Shown here in pieces: positions 26,606-35,762 of a stretch of 64,000 nt of DNA. Position 1 is the first letter of the stretch. Every line of letters starts with the position of its first letter. Below the pieces are notes generated by a model. It ran no database searches. It worked only from the letters and a program-made list of their open reading frames with translations, and was not told the origin of the DNA. The stretch comes from Perlucidibaca aquatica. GTDB taxonomy: Bacteria > Pseudomonadota > Gammaproteobacteria > Pseudomonadales > Moraxellaceae. The position numbers and the translations under genes were made by a program. The stretch lies in assembly GCF_001676655.1 (NCBI RefSeq), contig NZ_LZDB01000002.1, positions 1,178,001 through 1,242,000 on the forward strand, written 5' to 3'.

Positions 26606-26764
26606 CTACTGATAATCCCACCAGCCTAAACGAGCCCGTTGCTCCTCCGTCAGCACCTCCATCATGTCCTCTCGATCCAGTTCATCAATGAGTTTAAAAA
26701 GTCCTTTCATGAAACAGATGCAAAGGCAGAATTTGGCATCGATAATGCGCGTCAGCGGTAACAT
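26606..26764 (-). CDS. Possible small protein, 52 aa
   Basis: ATG at 26764 is preceded by GTGAGGTG 4 bases away; the stop is TAG at 26606-26608. The product begins MLPLTRIIDAKFCLCICFMK and ends RARLGWWDYQ, with a helical acidic middle (LIDELDREDMMEVLTEEQ). A shorter form starts at the internal Met19. I recognise no family. It lies in an otherwise empty 370-base gap between the ABC exporter and the metallopeptidase gene. It could be real or chance. Confidence 0.35.
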   Translation of the reverse strand: MLPLTRIIDAKFCLCICFMKGLFKLIDELDREDMMEVLTEEQRARLGWWDYQ

Positions 26765-26884
26765 GGGGCACCTCACTTGGCCTTAGCCCGTCAATGTTTT
26801 GACGGATTTTCAGGGCACTCTGTAAGTGCTGTTGCATAGGCAATGCCAACTTCGTGAAAGCCACCCCAAAGAGGACTTTTTAGC

Positions 26885-27385
26885 ATGTCGAACCCGGACT
26901 GGCGCTATCTGAGCGGATACCCAGAACCCTTGCTGGCGAAAGTCGCTGGCCTGATTGAAAGCCGTCAGCTGGGTGACTATCTGATCCGAAAATACCCGGA
27001 GCGCCACACCATCCAGTCCGACAAAGCGCTGCATGCCTATGTCACCGAGCTGAAGCAGACGCATCTGCGCAATGCCCCGGCGATTGACCGCACCTGCTAC
27101 GACAGCAAGCTCGATGTCATTCAGAACGCGCTCGGCCTGCATACGCGGCAATCGCGCAACCATGGCGGCCGCCTGCGCAGCAGCCGCGAAATTCGCATCG
27201 CCTCGCTGTTCAAAGCCATGCCGCCGGAGTTTCTCAAGATGATCGTGGTGCACGAACTCGCGCATCTGAAAGAACTCGATCACAACAAGGCCTTCTACCA
27301 ACTTTGTGAGCATATGGCACCCGGCTACGCCCAGCTCGAATTCGATTTGCGCCTGCACCTGACCTGGCAGGCTCTGCCGAGCTGA
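26885..27385 (+). CDS. YgjP-like (M48/WLM-type) metallopeptidase
   Basis: 166 aa. The zinc motif HELAHLKELDHNKAFYQLCE (HExxH plus a downstream HxxxF) is at about residues 123-142, the arrangement of YgjP/DUF45 putative metalloproteases. No signal peptide, so probably cytoplasmic. E. coli YgjP is poorly characterised. It is a single gene between the ABC exporter and the desaturase pair. Confidence 0.85.
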   Translation: MSNPDWRYLSGYPEPLLAKVAGLIESRQLGDYLIRKYPERHTIQSDKALHAYVTELKQTHLRNAPAIDRTCYDSKLDVIQNALGLHTRQSRNHGGRLRSSREIRIASLFKAMPPEFLKMIVVHELAHLKELDHNKAFYQLCEHMAPGYAQLEFDLRLHLTWQALPS

Positions 27386-27442
27386 AGATCAAGCCGCTAA
27401 TCGGAAACAAACACCTGCCACGCTAGCGATGTGCTATCAAAA

Positions 27443-27456
27443 TGACCATTAGGTCA
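27443..27456. promoter_or_regulatory. 14-bp palindrome TGACC-N4-GGTCA
   Basis: TGACCATTAGGTCA is symmetric in its five-base arms and lies 16 bases before the reductase ATG. It has the shape of a TetR-family operator. In Pseudomonas the related desCB pair is controlled by the TetR protein DesT; no such gene is adjacent here. Confidence 0.45.
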
Positions 27457-27472
27457 GCATGAGACGCGCCGC

Positions 27473-28588
27473 ATGGAACCGAATCAGCAATCCCCGCAAG
27501 GCAGCCTGTTCGGACGCCTGAGCTACTTCACCGACATGCTCGCCTGGCCGCTGCGCACCTCGCATTATCTGGAGCTGGTGAATCCGCTGTGGACCACGCA
27601 TGCGCTGCAGGCGCGTGTGGAAAAGGTCTGGGATGAAACCCGCGATGCCCGCACCCTGACCCTGCGCCCCGGCCTGAACTGGCGTGGCCATCGCGCTGGC
27701 CAGCATATCCGCGTCGGCATCCCGGTTGGCGGCATGCACTACACCCGCACCTACACCATCTCGTCGCCACCCGAGCGCGATGACGGCTGTATCACCATCA
27801 CCGTCAAGGCACATCCAGGCGGCCGCATCTCCTCGCATCTGGTGCGCCAGATCAAAGTCGGCAGCTATCTGCCCATCGGCCTGCCGCAAGGCGACTTCAC
27901 CCTGCCCGATGCCACCCCGGTACGGCCGCTGTTCATCAGTGCCGGCAGCGGCATCACACCGGTCATGAGCATGCTGCGCAGCCTGATCGCGCGCGACCGC
28001 CTGCCGCACAGCGTGCACATCCACTACGCGCCGCATGACTACGATGTGATCTTCGGCTAGGAGCTGACGGCGCTAGCCGAGAAACACCCGCACTACCGGC
28101 TCAAGCTCGTGTTCACGCAGGAGCTGGGCGGACAGCCCACCGGCAACAACCGCTTCACCGTCGAGCAGTTGCAGTCGCTGTGCCCGGACTGGCGTCAGCG
28201 CGAAGTCTATGCCTGCGGCCCGGCCTCGCTGCTTGCCGCCATCGAAGCCCATTGGGAAAGCGCAGGACTGTCACGGCATGTGCACCTTGAGCGCTTTCGA
28301 GCTGCATTCAGCGAAATCCCAGCGGATGCCACCGGCGGCAAGGTCAGCTTCGCCCGCAGCTGCCTCACGGTCGATGCCGACAGCGCCACCAACCTGCTGC
28401 GCGTCGCCGAAGACGCCGGCCTGAACCCGACCCACGGCTGTCGCATGGGCATCTGCCATACCTGCGATGCCACGCTGAAATCCGGCTGCGTGCGCGATCT
28501 TCGCAACGGCAATGTCATCAACGAAACCGGCCAGCTCATCCAGATCTGCGTCTGCGCCGCCGCCGGCGACTGCGAAATCGACCTCTGA
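27473..28588 (+). pseudogene. Ferredoxin reductase with 2Fe-2S domain, interrupted by TAG (DesC-like)
   Basis: A single reading frame of 371 codons with one TAG, at 28058-28060 (codon 196), and otherwise intact. Before it are the FAD-binding motif RTYTISSPPE and the NAD-binding start FISAGSGITPVMSML. After it are YACGPASLLAAIE and the plant-type ferredoxin site CRMGICHTCDATLKSG with the last Cys in QICVCA. Such proteins pass electrons from NAD(P)H to acyl-CoA/fatty-acid desaturases (Pseudomonas DesC, mycobacterial Rv3230c). The desaturase follows 12 bases later. The frame after TAG (ELTALAEKHPHYRLKLVF) reads as normal family sequence, so the stop looks recent, or is a sequencing error. Confidence 0.85.
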
Positions 28589-28600
28589 GGGAGCGATGCC

Positions 28601-29809
28601 ATGAAGACTCATACCCTGCCTGTTGCCCTCAACGACGCCGAGCTGGAAGAGTTCGGCCGCGAGATGGACGCCATCCGCGAAGACACGCTCGACGCCCTCG
28701 GCGACAAAGATCGCAAGTACATCCTGCGCGTCATCAAGCTGCACCGGAGCATGGACTTCGTGTCGCGCATGATCATCTTCGCCGGCCTGTTCTTTCACCC
28801 GCTCTGGCAGCACGCCTGGGCCGGCCAGACCACCATGCTCAGTTTGTTCGGCATCGGCACGCTCATGCTCGGCCTGGCCAAAATCCTGGAAAACATGGAG
28901 CTCGGCCACAATGTGCTGCACGCGCAATGGGACTGGATGAAAGACCCGAGTATCCACTCCAGCACCTGGGAATGGGACAACACCTGCCCCTCCGACACCT
29001 GGATGAAGTCGCACAACATCGTGCATCACACCTGGACCAATGTCGTCGGCAAGGATCTCGATGTCGGCTACGGCGTGCTGCGCGTCACACCGCTGCAAAA
29101 ATGGAATCCGCTGTTTCTACCGCAGATGATCTATGTCTTTTTCATCATGATGCTGTTCGAGTGGGCCGTGGCCCTGCACGACGACCATGTTGACGAGTGG
29201 ATGCGCGGCAAGCGCAGCTTCAGCCAGACCGCCTCGGTGTTCGCCAACATCGGCCGCAAGATGTGGCGCCAAGCGCGCAAGGACTATATCGCCTGGCCGC
29301 TGGTTGGCCTGCTGGTCGCCATCCCGATCCGCCTCAGTGGCTACATCCCTGTGCTCGGGCCGACACCAGACATCCTGCCCGAGGTCTTTCTCTATGTGTT
29401 GCTGGCCAATGTCGTGGCCAACCTGATCCGCAATGTCTGGGCCTTCACCATCATCTTCTGCGGACACTTCCCGGAAGGCACCTACAACTTCACCGAATCC
29501 CAGGTCGAAGATGAAACCCGTGCGCGCTGGTATATCCGGCAGCTGCTCAGCTCCTGCAACATCAAGGGCAGCCGCACCTTTGACCTGTTCGCCGGCAACC
29601 TCAGCTATCAGATCGAACACCACCTGTTCCCGGACCTGCCCAGCAGTCGCTACCCGGAAATCTCGCAGCGCGTGCAGGCGCTCTGCTCACGCTACGACCT
29701 GCCCTATAACAAAGGCTCGCTGACGCGCCAGTTCGGTACCACGTTGATCAAGCTCACCCGCATGTCGTTTCCTGGGGGGTCGACGGAGCAGAAGATTGCT
29801 AGGGCTTGA
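28601..29809 (+). CDS. Acyl-CoA/fatty-acid desaturase (DesB/DesA3-like)
   Basis: 402 aa membrane di-iron desaturase. The three histidine boxes are GHNVLH (about residue 101), HNIVHH (about 137) and QIEHH (about 334), with membrane segments between. It inserts a cis double bond, probably delta-9, into an acyl chain using O2 and electrons from the adjacent reductase. It follows that reductase by 12 bases with GAGGGAG as ribosome binding site. If the reductase is truly dead, another electron donor would be required. Confidence 0.92.
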   Translation: MKTHTLPVALNDAELEEFGREMDAIREDTLDALGDKDRKYILRVIKLHRSMDFVSRMIIFAGLFFHPLWQHAWAGQTTMLSLFGIGTLMLGLAKILENMELGHNVLHAQWDWMKDPSIHSSTWEWDNTCPSDTWMKSHNIVHHTWTNVVGKDLDVGYGVLRVTPLQKWNPLFLPQMIYVFFIMMLFEWAVALHDDHVDEWMRGKRSFSQTASVFANIGRKMWRQARKDYIAWPLVGLLVAIPIRLSGYIPVLGPTPDILPEVFLYVLLANVVANLIRNVWAFTIIFCGHFPEGTYNFTESQVEDETRARWYIRQLLSSCNIKGSRTFDLFAGNLSYQIEHHLFPDLPSSRYPEISQRVQALCSRYDLPYNKGSLTRQFGTTLIKLTRMSFPGGSTEQKIARA

Positions 29810-29879
29810 GAGATAGAGAACAAACTCTTCAGGCCAATTCTTTTAACACCGCTGCAGTTGGGAGTAGCTTTCAGCCAAC

Positions 29880-31166
29880 TTAGGCCGCGACAGCCTCACT
29901 CTCCGCTGCCGACATCTGCACCAGCAGATCAGGCTGAACCACATTCAGCTCATGCTCAACGATGTACGGTTGCATGATGCGAGCAACTTCTTGGAAAGCC
30001 AGCATGACAACCGAATTGCCAAACTGCTTGTAGGCACGCGTGTCAGAAACCGGAATGCGGAAGCTGTCCGGGAAGCCCATGAGGCGCGCGCACTCTCGGG
30101 GCGTCAGCCGGCGCGGGTTCAAGTCATAGCCGCGATCCACGAGGATTTCCGAGCCATCCTTGTAATAGCGTGCAGACAATGTGCGCGACACCGAATCAGG
30201 GCCGACTAAGCCGTAACCGAAGCCATTACCCTTCGCTCGATGCTTGGCGGCATAACCCTGCAAGAAGCTCCACAGCTTGTCGCTGAGGATGTACTTGTCA
30301 TTGACCCGACCTTCCTCGTGATTGAAAAAGCGACTGGCATCCCATTCCAGCATCGGTTCGGTGCCATCCATCTTATGCAGGATGTCCTTAATGCGCTGCG
30401 TACCTTTTGCTGGCAGCTGCAAGGCATCCCACGCAAACGGCACCGGCTCACGAAAACCCACCATCACAATGCGCTCACGATGCTGTGGCACAAAGTGCTG
30501 ACCATCAATGACACGGAAATGTAGTTGATAGCCCAGCTCTTCGGTCAAGACGCGGCGAATGACATCAAAGGTTCGGCCCTTGTCGTGCGACTGGAGATTT
30601 TTCACATTCTCCAGCAGAAATGCGCGTGGGCGCTTTTCCTTGATGATGCGAGCGACATCAAAAAACAGCGTCCCTTGGGTTTCATCCGAAAAGCCGTGAG
30701 CACGCCCCAGCGAATTCTTTTTGGATACCCCGGCAATCGAAAACGGCTGGCAGGGAAATCCGGCCAACAGCACATCATGATCCGGGATATTTTTTTCGTG
30801 AATCTGCGTGATGTCGCCGTTCAGAGGATGCGCATTGCCCGGATAGTTGGCCTGATAGGTGCGCTGCGCATAAGTATCCCATTCGCTGGTGAAGACGCAC
30901 TCGCCACCTATTGATTCGAAGGCCATCCTCAAGCCCCCGATGCCGGCAAAGAGATCGATGAACTTGAAATCACCGCCGGATTTCTGCTCACCCCACGGCA
31001 GCAGCAGTTGCTTCAGGCTCTCGACCAGATAAGGGCGTGGCTCTGTCTCACGCAACTCCCAACGCCGCACCGTACCAACATTAACTTCCAGCGCTTCGGC
31101 CAGTTCCTTGTGCTTGTAGTAGCAAAGCGCTTCCTTCAGATAGTGATGGACTAGATCGTTGCTCAT
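29880..31166 (-). CDS. Dcm-like DNA (cytosine-5) methyltransferase with N-terminal HTH
   Basis: ATG at 31166 has GGAG at the right distance; the frame continues 14 codons upstream without one. 428 aa. Residues about 15-50 form a helix-turn-helix ([20 protein letters not shown]). The methyltransferase core follows: [17 protein letters not shown], catalytic Cys139 in [34 protein letters not shown] and QFGNSV. The [14 protein letters not shown] stretch and target region closely resemble E. coli Dcm/M.EcoRII, so the target is probably a CCNGG-type site such as CCWGG. In this subgroup (for example M.SsoII) the HTH also represses transcription. It pairs with the divergent endonuclease. Confidence 0.92.
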   Translation of the reverse strand: MSNDLVHHYLKEALCYYKHKELAEALEVNVGTVRRWELRETEPRPYLVESLKQLLLPWGEQKSGGDFKFIDLFAGIGGLRMAFESIGGECVFTSEWDTYAQRTYQANYPGNAHPLNGDITQIHEKNIPDHDVLLAGFPCQPFSIAGVSKKNSLGRAHGFSDETQGTLFFDVARIIKEKRPRAFLLENVKNLQSHDKGRTFDVIRRVLTEELGYQLHFRVIDGQHFVPQHRERIVMVGFREPVPFAWDALQLPAKGTQRIKDILHKMDGTEPMLEWDASRFFNHEEGRVNDKYILSDKLWSFLQGYAAKHRAKGNGFGYGLVGPDSVSRTLSARYYKDGSEILVDRGYDLNPRRLTPRECARLMGFPDSFRIPVSDTRAYKQFGNSVVMLAFQEVARIMQPYIVEHELNVVQPDLLVQMSAAESEAVAA

Positions 31167-31317
31167 ATTGCGCTCCAACATATATTTCGCTGGGAAATTT
31201 TTCTGCATTCTGCGCGGTTAGTGTCACAAAAACAATCGTGAAATACAAAATAACTGGCCATAAAAACAGTATCTCAGCTTCAAAAACCAGACAAGCGGCA
31301 AAGATCAGGATGGGCAC

Positions 31318-31345
31318 TTGACCTCGCGAGGCCGGCTCATATAAA
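31318..31345 (+). promoter_or_regulatory. Promoter of the restriction gene with embedded palindrome
   Basis: TTGACC (31318-31323), 16 bases, TATAAA (31340-31345). The perfect palindrome CCTCGCGAGG (31322-31331) covers the end of the -35 box and part of the spacer, an ideal repressor position. Transcription would begin near 31352, leaving about 50 bases before ATG 31403. Confidence 0.6.
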
Positions 31346-31402
31346 TCTGACCAATTGCCAAGGAAATCTCCATCGGCGCTAGATCATCTAGGAATCGTGG
31401 AC

Positions 31403-32710
31403 ATGCTTCAGGACTTACGTGCACTTCAGGTGCGCTTCGAGCAGCTAGGTGTACGCGAGATTCTGTGCAAGCAACTAGCCGAGAATGACAACAGCAAGCA
31501 ACAGGTGTACTTGGGCGGAAATTTCGATGTTCTGCAAATGCTCCCGTTCGAGAACATTGAAAGCTGCTTAGGTGGCAAAAAACCCAACTACAAGGCACGC
31601 CTCCAATTTTATTGGCTTGACGCCAGCGGTCAGCCCCATCAGGCACCTCATACCCAGCTGATTCTGTATCCACAATATCCAGAGGTCAGGCTCTCTGGCT
31701 TTCTTCAAGGCTGTAAGTTCGCGCCAAACGAGCTAATGCGCCCCATTCCCGGAGAGAGTCGGCAATACAATAATGGCCCCGACGGACGGCTGCTATTTCT
31801 TGGAGTAGCGCTAGACAGAAAAATTCATGCTTTTCTGGCACCTGCTAGTAGCCTTATTACAGCGGAGTTTCTTGCCAATAACGAAAAAGGAAAGTTTCAG
31901 ACACAGGGGGTCTTCAAGCTGATTCAGGCTTCGACTACTGACACACGGATATTGCTGCTCAAGTCACTACGGGATATTCACGTGGCAGGCTGGCATGCCT
32001 CTATCCGACTGAACTCGCAAGGACTTGCGATACCTTATCTAGCCAAAAACGGTGGTGGCTACACGCTGGAAGCCCTACTAGGGATTATCCCAAATGGACG
32101 CTCGGAACCTGATTTCATGGGCTGGGAAATAAAGGGACATAGTTCAGATCGAATAACCTTGATGACTCCTGAGCCAGATGCTGGATTCTACGGAGAGCAT
32201 GGCGTTCAGGCATTTGTCAGGCGTTTTGGCCGTCCAACTGGAAATGACACGCTTTACTTTACCGGTCTGCACAAAGTGGGACAACGGAACGCAACGACTG
32301 GATTAACGCTGATGCTGGATGGCTATAACCCAGTCAAACGAGTTATCACTCATGTCAGTGGTGCAGTACATCTGCTGACGGATAACGGGGTACCTGCTGC
32401 AACATGGACATTCGAGAAGCTGCTAGCGAAATGGAATCGGAAGCATGCCCAAGCAGCTTATGTCAGCTATGAATCAAATGGTTCTAGTTCGCCAGAATTT
32501 CACTATAAAAGTCCTGTACATCTTGGGCAGGGAACAGACTTCATCCGCTACTTAGAAGCGTTGCATCATGGGGCGGTTGTCTACGATCCCGCCTCCAAAG
32601 TCACTGATGAAAGCACTAAGTCGCCAAAAACCAAGGCGCGAAGCCAGTTCCGAATTTCATTCAGCAAACTCGCCAGAATGTATAAAGACTTCAGCTCATA
32701 TGACCTCTAA
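31403..32710 (+). CDS. MvaI/BcnI-family type II restriction endonuclease
   Basis: The frame opens at TTG 31355, but the predicted promoter would start transcription near 31352, leaving it without a leader. ATG 31403, with AGGA 9-10 bases upstream, is preferred (435 aa); GTG 31397 is possible. The stretch GGYTLEALLGIIPNGRSEPD, then FMGWEIKGHS (about residues 220-250), is the MvaI/BcnI catalytic region with a D...E-x-K site. Those enzymes cut CCWGG or CCSGG, which agrees with the Dcm-like partner. The base composition is visibly more AT-rich than the flanking genes, consistent with transfer of the R-M pair. Confidence 0.85.
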   Translation: MLQDLRALQVRFEQLGVREILCKQLAENDNSKQQVYLGGNFDVLQMLPFENIESCLGGKKPNYKARLQFYWLDASGQPHQAPHTQLILYPQYPEVRLSGFLQGCKFAPNELMRPIPGESRQYNNGPDGRLLFLGVALDRKIHAFLAPASSLITAEFLANNEKGKFQTQGVFKLIQASTTDTRILLLKSLRDIHVAGWHASIRLNSQGLAIPYLAKNGGGYTLEALLGIIPNGRSEPDFMGWEIKGHSSDRITLMTPEPDAGFYGEHGVQAFVRRFGRPTGNDTLYFTGLHKVGQRNATTGLTLMLDGYNPVKRVITHVSGAVHLLTDNGVPAATWTFEKLLAKWNRKHAQAAYVSYESNGSSSPEFHYKSPVHLGQGTDFIRYLEALHHGAVVYDPASKVTDESTKSPKTKARSQFRISFSKLARMYKDFSSYDL

Positions 32711-32714
32711 AGCC

Positions 32715-32748
32715 AAAAAAAGCCGCCCTGACTCACATCAGGGCGGCT
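32715..32748 (-). terminator. Terminator between convergent genes
   Basis: AGCCGCCCTG (32721-32730) and its complement CAGGGCGGCT (32739-32748). On the minus strand the stem runs into a T-run, so it mainly ends the PF10118 gene, and may also serve the endonuclease gene. Confidence 0.85.
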
Positions 32749-32777
32749 AACCGTTCCCGCAAAATCTCAGCAGTCGC

Positions 32778-33704
32778 TCAATGAAGCGACTTGCCTTTCA
32801 GCAGATGATTCATCTCGCCATCGGCACCAAACAGCTTCTCGCGCCATTCGGTCACCAACGCCTTAGTGTCGTGGTCGTTCGGGTGGAAGTCCGGACGGAA
32901 GAAGTCGAGGAACTTCGGCAGCAGACGCGTCATGCGACCCTGACGACCGAACAGCGCACGCATACCCTTCACGTTGTCACGCACATTAAAGAGCTGACCA
33001 TCGGCAGCGAGCAAACGACCTGTGGCATAGGTCATCACAGCACCCAGCACCGCCGTGGTGATGACCATGGTGCCGGCACGAACCACATAGCTACCACCGG
33101 TCTGCTCATAGACATCCCAGGCCACGGCCTTGTGCTCGGTCTCTTCCAGCGCATGCCACATCCACAGCGGGCGAATGTCTTCATGCGCGCTCATGTGGTG
33201 ATCGACTTCAGCCAGCAGCTGCTCACCGAGCAAGGCGGTGAAATGCTCCAAGCAAATGGTCGCGGCCAAGTTGAGTCGCGGGTGAATCTTCGCCACCGTA
33301 TCCAGCAGCAACTTGAGTTGCGCTTCAAGTTCGGCGGCAGGCAGCTGCTTATCGTTAATAAACTGATTGAGCACCTGGTGGCCCTGCGTGTGCAGCGCTT
33401 CCTGACCAATAAAGCCGGAAATACCCGCCTTCAAATTTTCATCCGTAATTTGGTCACGGTAATGACGCACCGCTTCCACAAAGAATTGCTCACCTTCCGG
33501 CAGCAACACCGAGAATGCCGACCAGAAATAGGTCAGGAACGGGCTGTCGGCATACCAGTAGCCCGCCTTGGACTGATCAAAGTTCATGGCAACGCGGCGT
33601 GGTGGAATACCCACCTTAGCACCCAGTGGCTGACGCGGAGCATCCGACAAAGGCATAGTCGTCGCGGCAGCAGTGGTAATAGCAGTGGTGTTCAGTGAAG
33701 TCAT
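32778..33704 (-). CDS. PF10118 predicted metal-dependent hydrolase
   Basis: ATG at 33704 with GGAGAGG upstream; the longer frame to 33839 lacks a good start. 308 aa. Conserved acid and histidine clusters are FIGQEALHTQGHQV, CLEHFTALLGE, DHHMSAHEDIRPLWMWHALEETEHK. They resemble a ferritin-like di-metal helical bundle. This is the family called metal-dependent hydrolase in databases, whose reaction is not established. It often lies beside regulators and lipid or steroid genes. The divergent AraC gene, whose ATG is about 95 bases away, is the likely regulator. Confidence 0.8.
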   Translation of the reverse strand: MTSLNTTAITTAAATTMPLSDAPRQPLGAKVGIPPRRVAMNFDQSKAGYWYADSPFLTYFWSAFSVLLPEGEQFFVEAVRHYRDQITDENLKAGISGFIGQEALHTQGHQVLNQFINDKQLPAAELEAQLKLLLDTVAKIHPRLNLAATICLEHFTALLGEQLLAEVDHHMSAHEDIRPLWMWHALEETEHKAVAWDVYEQTGGSYVVRAGTMVITTAVLGAVMTYATGRLLAADGQLFNVRDNVKGMRALFGRQGRMTRLLPKFLDFFRPDFHPNDHDTKALVTEWREKLFGADGEMNHLLKGKSLH

Positions 33705-33798
33705 TTTGCCTCTCCAGATAAATACAAATAGGGCAAGACGAACTCTGCCTTTGACCCGAGGCCAGTAGCAGGTTATTTTGGGACAACTTCTTATCCTT

Positions 33799-34851
33799 AT
33801 GTGCCATTCACTGATGTCACGATCTGCTGCTGATACCACCCCAGGCCTACCTGCCGCCTATGCGCTGTTACTGCTCGATGTGCTGAAACGCTGGCAAATA
33901 CCTGAAGAGACGCTGCTGGCGCCCTATGGTCTTGACCGGCAACAGCTCACTTCGCCAACGACGCGCATTTCGCTAGAAATCATGAATGGCCTTTACGAGC
34001 AGGCCTTAGCGCTAACTAATGAGCCGGGCTTGCCGTTCTACATGGGTATGCAAATGAAGCTGTCTAGCCACGGCTTTATCGGTTTTGCTGCCATGACTGC
34101 CGATACCGTGGCGCAAGCCCTGGAACTGGTAGAGCGCTTTATTAGTCTGCGCATCATGGGCTTTGCCATACGCGTGGTTCGTGAAGGTGACACCGCACAC
34201 CTGTACCTTGAAACCGCACTGACCCAGCAACCCTTGCGTGATACGGCGGTGGCGGCGCTCATGGTCGGTTTGGGGCAAATGGCGCAGGTCATTACCGGTG
34301 AGACGCTGTTTGGCGAAGCCGACATCGATATCCCGGAAAACCCGCGCTACGAGGAGTTTCGTTATATTTTGCCGGCACAAATCCGGTTTGGTCAGTCTTG
34401 CAACCGCATCTCCTTCGATGCCAGCTACCTTGACCTGCCCCTGGTCATGGCCGATGCCGCCTCCATGCAACTGGCGGTAGAGCAATGCGAACGTGAGCTG
34501 GTCGCTATCGGCCTGCATAACCGTTTTGTACGCCAAGTGCGTGAGCTGATTTATCGGGAAGATGAAGGCTTTCGCGGCGTCGAAGCAGTGGCGAGCGACT
34601 TACACATGTCGGAGCGCACGCTGAAACGCCAGCTGGCGCTCGAAGGCACCACATTCACTGACATTCTCGAAGACTTGCGCCGTCAAAAAGCCATCTTGCT
34701 GCTAGACGACCCTCGCCAGAACCAAGAGCGCATTGCCGAACAACTCGGCTACTCCGATGTGGCCAACTTCAATCGCGCTTTTAAGCGCTGGACCGGCACC
34801 ACACCCGGTCTGTACAGACGCAATCCGTCGGGTATCCCGTCGGGCAGTTAG
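33799..34851 (+). CDS. AraC-family transcriptional regulator
   Basis: The frame begins with a TTG at 33778; ATG 33799 or 33814 is the likely start, neither with a strong ribosome binding site (about 346-350 aa). The N-terminal two-thirds is the arabinose-operon-regulator-like sensing domain (YALLLLDVLKRW, SLEIMNGLYEQAL, HGFIGFAAMTADTV) seen in OruR/ArgR-like lipid-pathway regulators. The C-terminal AraC HTH is complete: VASDLHMSERTLKRQLALEG and IAEQLGYSDVANFNRAFKRW. It probably activates the divergent PF10118 gene. Confidence 0.92.
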   Translation: MCHSLMSRSAADTTPGLPAAYALLLLDVLKRWQIPEETLLAPYGLDRQQLTSPTTRISLEIMNGLYEQALALTNEPGLPFYMGMQMKLSSHGFIGFAAMTADTVAQALELVERFISLRIMGFAIRVVREGDTAHLYLETALTQQPLRDTAVAALMVGLGQMAQVITGETLFGEADIDIPENPRYEEFRYILPAQIRFGQSCNRISFDASYLDLPLVMADAASMQLAVEQCERELVAIGLHNRFVRQVRELIYREDEGFRGVEAVASDLHMSERTLKRQLALEGTTFTDILEDLRRQKAILLLDDPRQNQERIAEQLGYSDVANFNRAFKRWTGTTPGLYRRNPSGIPSGS

Positions 34852-34919
34852 CCCCGCACCCTGCCCTCGGCGGATTCGCTTGTGTATAACTCCCTAGACA
34901 CACGAAGAGCGAATGCATC

Positions 34920-35732
34920 ATGGCAGATGAGAAGAAATCCAGCCCGTTGAACCAGGCCTTTGGCCTTGCTGGCTTGGCCGCTGGCACCGCCCGCGACCTC
35001 GCTAAACAGGCCCTAGGCTCAACCGTGATAGGCGTTCAGGATGTCGTCGGGAAAGCCTCTCAGGGCACTCGTGATACCGCACTGGCTCTGGCACAACGCT
35101 ACCTGCGCCACTCCACACTGACCCTGCCTCTACCCGAAGCCCTGCTCAACCAGCAGATTCGCGCTCGCCTGAAAGACAATTCGCACATCGACTACATTCA
35201 ACTGGACTGTTCACCCGATCGCTTCGATATCAAACTCGACGGCCATTTTCAGCGCATGGTCTACACACTCACGCTGTCCGTCTTGGTTAAAGAGTGCCAG
35301 CTCACGGGTGACACGCCCTTCATGCGCTTCCAGCAGCTCGATCAGGCTCTTGATGTGCAATGGCGACAAGCGCCGATGCTGGTGAACTGGGCCACCCGCC
35401 ATCTTGGCCAGAGCGCATTTCAGCTCGCCAGTAAACTGCCCTTGCCATCGCTCACGCAGCAGATCGTCAGCCATATTCCCGGCTTGCATCGCGAAGGCAT
35501 CAAACAGTGGCGACTGAATCTGGCCGAGGCCGGCATGATCGATTTTCTCAACAATCGTTCCTGGTTCATGGATAAACTGGTCAGCCTCGGCGATCGCAAT
35601 ATCCTGCCCGGCCTAAACCTGTTGCAGGAAAGTCAGGAGTGGTTGCAGCAGCTGGTCAATCAGATCGAGGTCAAAGAATTGAGCGTGCAGAGTGGCCGAC
35701 TGGATATGAAAGTGGGGCTGCGCGCTAGCTGA
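34920..35732 (+). CDS. Unrecognised 270-aa protein
   Basis: I do not recognise a family. The first 60 residues are rich in Ala, Gly and Lys and look amphipathic (LNQAFGLAGLAAGTARDLAK). A mixed alpha/beta part follows with LTLPLPEALLNQQIRARL, DRFDIKLDGHFQRMVYTLTL and MKVGLRAS at the end. There is no signal peptide or membrane segment. The strand pattern from residue 85 on (DYIQLDCSPDRFDIKLDG) is reminiscent of small lipid-binding sheets, but that is only an impression. Its promoter region has a possible TATAAC box at 34886. It ends before the bidirectional terminator shared with etfA. Confidence 0.75.
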   Translation: MADEKKSSPLNQAFGLAGLAAGTARDLAKQALGSTVIGVQDVVGKASQGTRDTALALAQRYLRHSTLTLPLPEALLNQQIRARLKDNSHIDYIQLDCSPDRFDIKLDGHFQRMVYTLTLSVLVKECQLTGDTPFMRFQQLDQALDVQWRQAPMLVNWATRHLGQSAFQLASKLPLPSLTQQIVSHIPGLHREGIKQWRLNLAEAGMIDFLNNRSWFMDKLVSLGDRNILPGLNLLQESQEWLQQLVNQIEVKELSVQSGRLDMKVGLRAS

Positions 35733-35762
35733 ACCCTTGCGCTGCAACACCGTCGCCCATGA

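Noticed and set aside
32781..33698. 305-codon plus-strand ORF opposite the PF10118 gene
   Set aside because: Antisense shadow; the minus strand has a ribosome binding site and the conserved His/Glu clusters.
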